Assembly: GCF_024124765.2 (NCBI RefSeq)
Contig: NZ_JAMXSR020000002.1
Coordinates: 3,492,001 to 3,556,000, forward strand
Direction: 5' to 3'
DNA length: 64,000 bases
Origin: Sphingomonas sp. H160509
Lineage (GTDB): Bacteria; Pseudomonadota; Alphaproteobacteria; Sphingomonadales; Sphingomonadaceae
Both the position numbers and the translations under genes were made by a program. The notes beneath the pieces are model-generated. The model was not told where the DNA came from. It worked only from the letters and a program-made list of their open reading frames with translations, and did no database searches. Numbering within the stretch: position 1 is the stretch's first letter; the number at the start of each line of letters is the position of its first letter. Positions 56,527-64,000 of this stretch are shown in pieces.

Positions 56527-57689
56527 GCTACCGTGCGCCCTGGGCATCGGACCCGGCGCGCAGCAAAGGACGGCTTCACGAGGAACAGAACGGGTCCGTC
56601 CGTGGCCCCCGCGATGCTTTCCAGCGCGACCGCGACCGGATCATCCACTCGATCAGCTTCCGTCGCCTGCGCCACAAGACCCAGGTGTTCATGGCCCCCG
56701 ACGACGATCATTTTCGCGTCCGCCTGACGCACAGCCTCGAAGGTCGCGCAGATCGGCCGGACGATCGCGCGGACGCTGGCGCTGAACGAGGACCTGACCG
56801 AGGCGCTGTGTCTCGCACACGACATCGGCCATCCGCCGTTCGGCCATGCCGGTGAGGATGCGCTGAAGGCGGCGCTTACTGGCCAAGGTGGCTTCGATCA
56901 CAACGGCCATACGCTGCGCACGCTGATGACAATCGAGCGGCCCTATCCGTTATGGAACGGGCTGAACCTGACATGGGAAACGCTCGAAGGCCTCGCCAAG
57001 CACAACGGCCCAGTGCGGCATCCGGGCTGGGCGCTGGCGACGGCGGACGCGAAATACCCACTCGATCTGACCAGTTTCTCAAGCCTCGAAGCGCAGGTCG
57101 CGGCGATCGCCGACGATATCGCCTACGACAATCACGACATCGACGACGGCCTGCGCGCCGGGTTGCTGACGCTCGACCAGATGCTCGCGGTGCCGCTGGT
57201 CGCACGCGGCTGGGACGACGTGCGGCGGCGCTTCCCCGACATCGACCCGAAGCGCCTGGTCGGCGAGCTCGTCCGCACGCAGATCGGCACGATGGTCAAC
57301 GACCTGATCGCCGAGACCCGCCAACGGATCGCGGCGAGCGGCGTCACCAGCGTCGACGACGTCCGCGATGCGGGGCAGTGCCTGGTCGGCTTCTCCCCGA
57401 AATGCGCGAGGCGGAGCGCGACTTGAAGCGCTTCATGTACGCCAATCTCTATCATCATCCGCGGCAACTGGCGGCGGCGGATGCGGCGCACGGAATCGTG
57501 TCCGGCCTGTTCGCGGTCTATCATGACGACCCGCTGACGATCCCCGAGGAATGGCGCGAGCGGCTGCCGACCGAGGATCCCAACCGCAGCAGGCATATCG
57601 CGGATTTCATCGCGGGGATGACGGATCGGTATGCGGTGTCACGCTACCGTGACTTGGTCGGCCCGATCGACCTGCCCGAAGGGTTTTGA
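56523..57689 (+). CDS. dgt: dNTP triphosphohydrolase, Dgt family (two apparent frameshifts)
   Basis: 388 aa after correction. HD-domain hydrolase converting dNTP to deoxynucleoside and triphosphate. Motifs: FRRLRHKTQVFMAPDDDHFR, RLTHSLEVAQIGRTIAR, LCLAHDIGHPPFGHAGEDAL (HD), FDHNGHTLRTL and ADDIAYDNHDIDDGLRAG. The frame breaks at 56740-56743 (one extra base in HSLEVAQ) and at 57394-57397 (one missing C in GFSPEMREAER), so net length is again a multiple of three. GTG at 56523 overlaps the SPOR gene stop. In alphaproteobacteria dgt is commonly followed by argS and a SPOR gene; here 3.6 kb intervenes. Confidence 0.9.
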
Positions 57690-57714
57690 AGCAGGCACAT
57701 TGTTACGCTCGTCC

Positions 57715-57794
57715 GTCATCCTGACGAAAGTCAGGATCCAGAGTTACTAGGGACATCGCTCGTTACCCTGGATCCTGACTTTCGTCAGGATGAC
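57715..57794. repeat. 80-bp palindromic element, family I copy 2
   Basis: Terminal inverted repeats GTCATCCTGACGAAAGTCAG and CTGACTTTCGTCAGGATGAC, extended inward by GATCCAGAGTTA and TACCCTGGATC. Same length as 16979-17058 with matching ends. It starts 25 bases after the dgt stop. Confidence 0.8.
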
Positions 57795-57815
57795 GGGGGT
57801 GTTTGAAACCAAACG

Positions 57816-57851
57816 CAAAACGGCGGCCGGACCGAGGTCCGACCGCCGCTG
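57816..57851 (-). terminator. Rho-independent terminator of the small secreted protein gene
   Basis: On the minus strand GCGGCGGTCGGACC, a short loop and GGTCCGGCCGCCG are followed by TTTTGCG. It lies about 25 bases downstream of the stop of the gene at 57874-58167. Confidence 0.75.
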
Positions 57852-57873
57852 CAATTTCCAAAAGCTAACTAGC

Positions 57874-58167
57874 TCAACGCGTAACCGAAGCGATGCCGCC
57901 AGCCGCGCCATTGGCCTCGTTGGTCTTGAACGTGACCGGGACGCCGGCCGAGACACCCGATACGCGGTCGCCGCGAACGATCAGGTGGAACTTCTGGCCC
58001 GACGGATAGCGACGGCCGTCGATGACCTGGCGGCCATGGTCCTGCGTCGAGGTATAGACGTACGTGCTGCCCTCATGGACGAAGCTCTGCTTTGCGTCGG
58101 CGGCCATGCCGATCGTCGAGGTGAGGGCGGCCGCTGCTGCTGCGATGATCTTGAAAGTATTGCGCAT
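57874..58167 (-). CDS. Small secreted protein of unknown function
   Basis: 97 aa. The Sec signal peptide MRNTFKIIAAAAAALTSTIG is followed by a short beta-rich domain (SFVHEGSTYVYTSTQDHGRQ, IDGRRYPSGQKFHLIVRGDR, SGVPVTFK-type end) and a Gly/Ala-rich C-terminus. It has its own terminator. I recognise no named family. The gene points away from the DUF1800 gene and towards dgt. Confidence 0.65.
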   Translation of the reverse strand: MRNTFKIIAAAAAALTSTIGMAADAKQSFVHEGSTYVYTSTQDHGRQVIDGRRYPSGQKFHLIVRGDRVSGVSAGVPVTFKTNEANGAAGGIASVTR

Positions 58168-58253
58168 GATCGTGTCTCCCGCGGTGGTGCGTCGAGCCGG
58201 ATCAGGTGTTTACCCAACTCTCGAGCCAGTGAAATATTGCGGTGCAGCATGAG

Positions 58254-58265
58254 TTGCAATTGCAA
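58254..58265. other. Perfect 12-bp palindrome TTGCAATTGCAA
   Basis: Located between the divergent small secreted gene and the DUF1800 gene, where promoters for both should lie. It could be an operator or part of a -35 region. A second GCAATTGC occurs at 34897-34904 upstream of mraZ. Confidence 0.3.
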
Positions 58266-58386
58266 ACCGATCCGTCGCGATTGCGTCAACTGCAACGATG
58301 AACGGCCCCCTGCATGCGACCAGCGCGGCGGGTGACATACTTCCACGACATTTGCCGCGTACACTCGCACGCGAAGGAGAAGTGTC

Positions 58387-59927
58387 GTGTCTGCTTCCAG
58401 TATCGCGCTCAATCGGTTCGGCCTCGGCGCACGGCCGGGTGATGCTATCGTCGGCGATCCGGCGAAGTGGGTGATGGCGCAGTGCGAACGGTTCGAGGCA
58501 CAGCCATCGGTCATCGCGAGCGCGCCGGCCACGGCGGGAATTTCGACAGGTCTCGTCGCCTATTATGCGCAGGAAAAGGCGATCAGGGCGCAATTCGGTC
58601 CGCGCACGCCGAAAGCCGCGATCGGCTTGGACGGGAAACCCGCGGTCGCCGCTCCAACTATGTCCGGCGCGATGAGCCCCGCAACCGTGTCGCCGGGCGT
58701 TGCACCCCCGGCATGGCTCAGGCCCCCATGGCGCCGGAGGCGATCGATCCAGGCGCGGCCGCACGACAGGAAGCGCGACAAGTCATCGGCAAGCAGAGCC
58801 GCAACGATTATGGCGCGGCGGTCGCGGCGCGGACGATGGCGGCGCTGACCGGCGGCGCACCGTTCGTTGAGCGACTCGTGCATTTTTGGGCGAATCATTT
58901 CGCGGTCTCGACCGAGAAGTTCGAGGTGATGGCGCTCGCCGGGCCAATGGAGTTCGAGGCGATCCGCCCGCATGTGCTCGGCACGTTCGCCGACATGCTG
59001 AACGCGGTCGAGCGGCATCCGGCGATGCTGCTGTATCTCGACCAGGCGGTGTCGATCGGCCCGGACAGTCCGTTCGCCGTCCGGAAGACCCGGCGCCGCA
59101 CCGGGCTGAACGAAAATCTCGCGCGCGAGATCATGGAGTTGCACACGCTCGGCGTCCGCAGCGGCTACAGCCAGGCCGACGTCACCGAGTTCGCGCGGGC
59201 GATGACCGGCTGGACGGTGGCAGGCATCGGGCGCGGTCCCGGCGCTCGCATCCAGGACGATTCGCGCGCCGGCAGCTTCCTGTTCCTCGACGACGTTCAC
59301 CAGCCCGGCGATCGGACGGTGATGGGCAAGGTCTATCCCGCGGCGGGCGAGGCACAGGCGCAGGCGGTGCTGTCCGATCTCGCGGTCCACCCGGCGACCG
59401 CGACGCACATCGCGACCAAGCTCGCGCGGCACTTCGCCGGCGATACGCCGCCCCCCGCGATGGTCGCACGGCTGAAGACGGCGTTCCTGAAATCGGGCGG
59501 TGACTTGCCGACGGTATACCGCGCGCTGGTTGCGTCGCCCGAGGCTTGGGTGACCCGGCCGCTGAAGTTCAAGTCGCCTTGGGAATGGTATGTCTCGACC
59601 CAGCGCGCGCTCGGCACGACGACGGTCCAGCCCGGCGTCACGGTGGGGATGATGAACCAGCTCGGCCAGCCGATCTGGCAGCCGGGGCAGCCGATCGGCT
59701 ATGACGACGTCGCCGCAGCCTGGGCCGGGCCCGATGCGATCATGCGGCGTGTCGAGGCGGCGGAGCGGTTCGCGGCACGCGCTGGGCCGGTCGATGCGCG
59801 GGCGTTGGCGCCGACTCTGTTCCCCGCCTCGCTAAGCCCCACGACCGCGCAAGGCCTGTCGCGCGCGGAAAGTCCTGCCCAGGCGCTCGCCCTGTTGCTC
59901 GTCGCACCCGAATCGCTGCGGAGATAG
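58387..59927 (+). CDS. DUF1800 domain protein (apparent frameshift)
   Basis: About 513 aa after correction. DUF1800 signatures: SIALNRFGLGARPGD at the start, FVERLVHFWANHFAVSTEK, HPAMLLYLDQAVSIGPDS, GLNENLAREIMELHTLGV, YSQADVTEFARAMTGWTV, HPATATHIATKLARHFAGD and WVTRPLKFKSPWEWYVST. These proteins occur with DUF1501 partners; function is unknown. The frame breaks at the C run 58705-58709, where the phase fits one missing base. GTG at 58387 has AAGGAG upstream. It is followed two bases later by the DUF1501 gene. Confidence 0.82.
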
Positions 59928-59929
59928 TC

Positions 59930-61085
59930 ATGCTCGACCGTCGTTCCTTTCTCTCGACCGGCACGCTCGGCGTACTGGCGTCCGCCTTCGCACCGCGCAT
60001 CGCCTTCGCGCGCGCGGCGACCGACAAACGGTTCGTGTTCATTATCCAGCGCGGCGCGGCCGACGGCCTCGGCACGATCGGCGCGGTCGGCGATCCGGCG
60101 TTTGCGGGTGTGCGCGGCGATCTCGCGGCGGACTTCGCGACGGGTACGAAGCTCGACGGCATGTTCACGCTGCACCCGGCGATGACCGCAAGTGCCGGGC
60201 TCTACAAACAAGGCCAGGCGCTGTTCGCGCACGCGATCGCGTCGCCCTACCGGGATAGGTCGCATTTCGATGGCCAGAACGTGCTCGAGACGGGTGGGGT
60301 CAGCGCGTATCAGGTCCGCGACGGCTGGCTCAACCGGCTGCTCGGCGTGCTGCCCGCGGACGAGGCGCGCGCGATCGCGGTCGCGGCGACCGTGCCGATG
60401 GCGTTGCGGGGGGCCGCGCGAGGTGGCATCCTATGCACCGTCGAGCCTGCCGGATGCTTCGGACGACCTGCTGCAACGCGTCGCGATGTTGTATGACGGC
60501 GACCAGCAGCTCCACGGCCTGTGGAGCGAGGCGATGGCGACGCGGCAACTCACCAGCGATCTCGCGCAGGACGGCGGGCGCAACGCGGCCGCGACCGGCG
60601 CGCTCGCCGCACGGTTGCTCAAGCCCGACACCGGCGCACGGATCGCGATGATCGAGACGGGCGGCTGGGATACGCACACCGGCCAGCGCGGCCGACTGAC
60701 CGCGCAGTTGAAGGGTCTCGACGCAATGGTCGCATCGCTACAGGCGGGGCTGGGGCCGTTATGGGCGGACACGATGGTGCTGGTCGCGACCGAGTTCGGG
60801 CGAACCGTCGCGGTCAATGGCACCGGGGGGACGGATCATGGCACGGGCACGTCTGCGATGCTGTTCGGCGGTGCCGTGAAAGGCGGGCGCGTCGTGTCGG
60901 ATTGGCCAAGCCTTGCGCCTGCCGCTCTGTACGAGGCCCGCGATCTGAAACCGACGATGCAGCTCGATGCGTTCATCGGCTGGGCCGTGTCGTCGCATTT
61001 TGGCGTCGAGCCGGAGCGGGCGATGGCCGCGCTGTTTCCTGCGAGCGCGAAGACTGCGGCGATCGAGGGGCTGGTGCGGGTTTGA
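59930..61085 (+). CDS. DUF1501 domain protein, Tat-exported (apparent frameshift)
   Basis: About 384 aa after correction. Twin-arginine type leader MLDRRSFLSTGTLGVLASAF. The DUF1501 (sulfatase-like) core has FVFIIQRGAADGLGTIGAVG, SHFDGQNVLETGG, ARIAMIETGGWDTHTGQRG, VLVATEFGRTVAVNGTGGTD and HGTGTSAMLFGGAVKGG. The metal-type residues (D, H, H) look conserved; the substrate is unknown. The frame breaks at the six-G run 60408-60413 (five expected). It forms a tight pair with the DUF1800 gene, which suggests a shared function outside the cytoplasm. Confidence 0.82.
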
Positions 61086-61186
61086 CGCTGATCTTCGCTT
61101 TGCACGCGTACGGCCCAGATACACTTCTGTTCCCTCGCGAACGCGCGGGGCGCAGGATCTCGGGCGGTGGATGTGGTTTAGCTGGG

Positions 61187-61205
61187 CCCCCGCGTCCGCG
61201 GGGGG
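61187..61205. repeat. Solitary GC-rich hairpin
   Basis: CCCCCGCGTCCGCGGGGGG, preceded by GCTGG. The arm resembles half of the family F/G paired elements. No second half is found nearby. Confidence 0.45.
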
Positions 61206-61279
61206 AACCATTAAAGCTTTCCAATGGGATGGATCGGGCCGGGCGGCGCTGACGGCCGCCTCCTCCGACGGGATTAAAA

Positions 61280-61308
61280 TTGAGCGCCGCGCCGCGATGG
61301 TCTAGAGC
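61280..61308 (+). promoter_or_regulatory. Possible promoter of argS
   Basis: TTGAGC (61280-61285), a 17-base spacer and TAGAGC (61303-61308), 30 bases before the argS ATG. The spacing is ideal but the -10 hexamer is weak. Confidence 0.3.
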
Positions 61309-61337
61309 TCGCGTTTCCTTGACGTACCGGGACTGCC

Positions 61338-63063
61338 ATGACGCTCTACACCCGTTTTGCCGCGCATATCGATGCGGCGCTCGACACGCTGACCGCGGCG
61401 GGGATGCTGCCGGCCGGTCTCGATCGCAAGAACGTCACGGTCGAGCCGCCGCGCGATACCAGCCACGGCGATCTCGCGACCAACGCCGCGATGGTCCTCG
61501 CCAAGCCCGCCAAGACCAATCCGCGCGTCCTCGCCGACGCGCTGGTCGTCGAACTGTCGAAGCTCGAGGACGTCGCCTCGGCGAGCGTCGCTGGACCCGG
61601 TTTCATCAACATGAAGCTGACCGATGATGCCTGGCGCGCCGAACTCGCCGCGATTCCCGAGGCTGGTGCCGACTACGGCCGCTCGAAGCAGGGCGACGGG
61701 ATCACCGTCAACATCGAGTATGTGTCGGCCAACCCGACCGGCCCGATGCACATGGGCCATTGCCGCGGCGCGGTGGTCGGCGATGCGCTCGCCAGCCTGC
61801 TCGAATTCGCCGGCCACAAGGTGATCCGCGAATATTACGTCAACGATGCCGGCGGGCAGGTCGACGTGCTCGCGCGCTCGGTCCACCTCCGCTACCGCGA
61901 GGCGCTCGGCGAGACCGTCGAGATCCCCGAGGGGGCTGTATCCCGGCGACTATCTCGTCCCCGTCGGCCAGTCGCTCGCGAAGGAGTTCGGCGACCGCTA
62001 CGTAGGCGCGCCCGAGAGCGAATGGCTGGTCGTCTTCCGCACGCAGGCGGTCGCCGCGATGATGGTGATGATCCGCGCCGATCTCGCGCTGCTCGGGATC
62101 GAGCACGAGGTGTTCGCGTCCGAAGCCGAACTCCAGGCCGCCAGGAAGCCCGAAGCGGCCGAGGCGGAACTGCGCGCGCGCGATCTCGTCTATGACGGCG
62201 TGCTCGAAGCACCGAAGGGCGAGACGCCCGACGATTGGGAGCCGGTCGAGCTGCCGCTGTTCCGCTCCTCGCAGTTCGGCGACGACCAGGATCGCCCGAT
62301 CAAGAAATCGAACGGGTCGTGGACCTATTTCGGCGCCGATCTCGCCTATCATTTCCAAAAGAGCCAGGGCGCCGATCAGCTGATCGACATCTGGGGCGCG
62401 GATCATGGCGGCACGGTCAAGCGGATCGTGGCAGGCGTAGCGGCGCTGACCGGTGGCAAGACGCGGTTCGACGTCAAGCTCGTCCAGATGGTCCGGCTGC
62501 TGCGCAACGGCGAGCCGGTCAAGATGTCGAAGCGCTCGGGCAATTTCGTCACGCTCGCCGATGTTGTGCGCGAAGTGGGCAAGGATGTCGTGCGTTTCAC
62601 GATGCTCACGCGCCGGTCCGATGCGCAGATGGATTTCGACTTCGCCAAGGTGGTCGAGGCGTCGAAGGACAACCCGGTTTTCTACGTCCAGTACGCGCAT
62701 GCCCGCATCGCATCGCTGCATCGGCGCGCGGAAGAGGCGGGAATCACGCCTATTTCCGCCGATTTGTCCCGGCTTGATACGGACGAACTGGCGCTCGTAC
62801 AGCTTGCAGCGCAGTTTCCGCGGCTCGTCGAGATAGCCTCGACCGCGCGCGAACCACACAGAATTGCGTTCTATCTCTATGACTTGGCGGCAGCGTTCCA
62901 CGCGCTATGGAATGTCGGAAACGACCGGCCCGACCGTCGTTTCCTGGTGATCGAGGATCCACAGGCGACCGCGGCGCGGCTTTTTCTGGCGTCTGCTATA
63001 GGGCAGATTATTCATAACGGCCTCGCCATCATGGGTGTCGAAGCGGTTTCGGAGATGAAGTGA
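61338..63063 (+). CDS. argS: Arginyl-tRNA synthetase (apparent frameshift)
   Basis: About 574 aa after correction. Class I synthetase with the N-terminal Add-1 domain (DTSHGDLATNAAMVLAKPA), HIGH-type motif ANPTGPMHMGHCRGAVVGDA, YYVNDAGGQVD, IWGADHGGTVKRI, the KMSKS-type VKMSKRSGNFVTLAD, and the anticodon-binding domain (FYVQYAHARIASLHRRAEE to QIIHNGLAIMGV). The frame breaks at the five-G run 61931-61935, four expected, in ETVEIPEGLYPGDYL. The stop overlaps a possible GTG start of the following SPOR gene. Confidence 0.95.
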
Positions 63064-63782
63064 TGGCCGAAGACATGGATCTGCGCGAGGAAGACCGGCT
63101 CCCCTGGCTCGAAACCGTCGAGCCGGACGAGCAGGAAACCGTTGGCATCGGCCGCGTCATCGCGCTCGTCGTGCTCGGCCTGGCGGTCCTCGCGGCAATC
63201 ATCTTCGGCATCTACAAGCTGCAACAGCGCGCGCCGACCGGCGACGGCCAGCTGATCGCGGCGCAGGAAGGCGACTACAAGGTCAAGCCCGACGACGCCG
63301 GCGGCCTGAAGGTCAAGGGCGAGGGCGACTCGGCGATCGCGACGAGCGCGGGCAAATCGGGCAACGGCGCAATCGACCTGCGCGGCGTGCCGGAAGCACC
63401 GGTCGCGGGGAAGCGTGCGGTTGCGGCCAAGCCCGATGACGCCGCGGGTCGCAATGCGGTCGCGCAGGTCCCGGCCTCGGGTGGTCGACTGGTCGCTGCG
63501 GCACCCTTGGCACCATCGAAGCCCAATGGTGCCGGCACGGCTACCGGCGGGTCGCTGGTCCAGCTTGGTGCCTATCCCAGCGAGGCCGTCGCCAACGCGG
63601 CGTGGGCGAACTTTTCGAAGCGGTTCGCGTATGTCGGTGCGCTAGGGAAGTCGGTCCAGCCGGTCGCAGCCGGTGGCCGTACTCTGTATCGCCTGCGCGT
63701 GAACGCAGGCAGCGCGAATCAGGCAGCGGATATCTGCGGCCGGTTACGCGTCGCCGGTGAGACGTGCTTCGTCGCGAGCTGA
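63063..63782 (+). CDS. SPOR domain membrane protein
   Basis: 239 aa. An acidic cytoplasmic leader (DLREEDRLPWLETVEPDE), one transmembrane helix (VIALVVLGLAVLAAIIFGIY, residues about 33-52), a long Ala/Gly/Lys-rich periplasmic linker and a C-terminal SPOR domain (GGSLVQLGAYPSEAVANAAW to LRVAGETCFVAS). It probably binds septal peptidoglycan. The ATG at 63063 is used; a GTG at 63060 would overlap the argS stop as GTGA and adds one residue. The argS-SPOR order is common in alphaproteobacteria. Confidence 0.82.
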   Translation: MAEDMDLREEDRLPWLETVEPDEQETVGIGRVIALVVLGLAVLAAIIFGIYKLQQRAPTGDGQLIAAQEGDYKVKPDDAGGLKVKGEGDSAIATSAGKSGNGAIDLRGVPEAPVAGKRAVAAKPDDAAGRNAVAQVPASGGRLVAAAPLAPSKPNGAGTATGGSLVQLGAYPSEAVANAAWANFSKRFAYVGALGKSVQPVAAGGRTLYRLRVNAGSANQAADICGRLRVAGETCFVAS

Positions 63783-64000
63783 TCGGGCGAAGCGGTGAGC
63801 GAAGGCGAGGCTCGCAGCAATCGCGCTAGCGATTGCTCGCCCGCTTTGCGCCTCGTTGATACTTCGTTTGTTAGCGCACCGGTCGGCGACCTACGCGCCT
63901 CGCGAACTTGAATGGCGCGGGGCGATTAACTCCGACGAACAGCGCCCTCAAGAGAGGGAGTGCTACTAGGAGTAAGGCCACAATTTTGGCGTGAGACGGG
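63783..64000. other. Window end without a clear gene
   Basis: 218 bases after the SPOR gene. They contain a nine-bp stem with four-base loop (AGCAATCGC, GCTA, GCGATTGCT; 63816-63837) that lacks a U tract. Near the edge, AGGAGTAAGG at 63969-63978 could be a ribosome-binding site for a gene that starts at or beyond the window end. I do not call a gene. Confidence 0.4.

Larger units (their letters stand above)
61086..61337. other. Spacer upstream of argS
   Basis: About 250 bases without a gene. It contains one solitary GC hairpin (61187-61205) and the possible argS promoter at 61280-61308. Nothing else is recognisable. Confidence 0.45.

Overview
The window looks like a chromosomal segment of a sphingomonad (Alphaproteobacteria, Sphingomonas or a close relative). 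The reasons are the high GC content, the sequence character of RpoB/RpoC, PdhC, FtsZ and the Mur ligases, an NDUFA12-type complex I accessory subunit, a meso-diaminopimelate type MurE, and pairs of SPOR, DUF1800 and DUF1501 proteins. It is almost entirely housekeeping DNA. I see no prophage, transposase gene, CRISPR array, tRNA or rRNA.

Layout: (1) 45-1329, a GT1 glycosyltransferase. (2) 1892-10470, rpoC and rpoB on the minus strand, with a strong terminator after rpoC and a near-consensus promoter and candidate attenuator before rpoB. (3) 10835-18613, a mixed block: hemerythrin-like protein, M15 peptidase, RluA-type pseudouridine synthase, ArfB, free-Met-(R)-sulfoxide reductase, an RcnB/glycine-zipper envelope protein and a membrane protein. 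It runs into the pyruvate dehydrogenase genes (lpdA, thioesterase, small membrane protein, pdhC; 17216-20608). (4) 20732-34623, universal stress protein, PAS regulator, M28 peptidase, GGDEF/EAL protein, fatty acyl-AMP ligase, RecX, double cold-shock protein, DUF192, NDUFA12, DUF2155, Aat, a ParA-like ATPase, a lipoprotein and a cysteine synthase homologue. (5) 35075-54121, a complete division and cell-wall (dcw) cluster in canonical order: mraZ, rsmH, ftsL, ftsI, murE, murF, mraY, murD, ftsW, murG, murC, murB, ddl, ftsQ, ftsA, ftsZ. Neighbours mostly overlap by four bases (ATGA or GTGA). (6) 54356-63782, a TPR/SPOR protein, dgt, a small secreted protein, DUF1800 and DUF1501 proteins, argS and a second SPOR protein.

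Two features dominate. First, at least 29 genes, many essential (rpoB, rpoC, murG, murC, murB, murE, rsmH, ftsA, ftsZ, argS, dgt), are interrupted by one-base indels. Most are one extra base in a G or C run. Uncorrected sequencing or assembly error is by far the simplest explanation, so I annotate these genes across the shift and give its position. Second, the segment carries many two-hairpin palindromic elements (REP/BIME-like) of several sequence families. Four of one family lie at gene junctions of rpoBC and dcw, where two apparently supply the Shine-Dalgarno sequence of murF and ddl. A 134-bp element of another family lies in frame inside murD.

I do not see a clearly new multi-gene system. 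The most unusual biology here is the palindromic elements that have entered coding sequence and translation-initiation regions of essential cell-wall genes.
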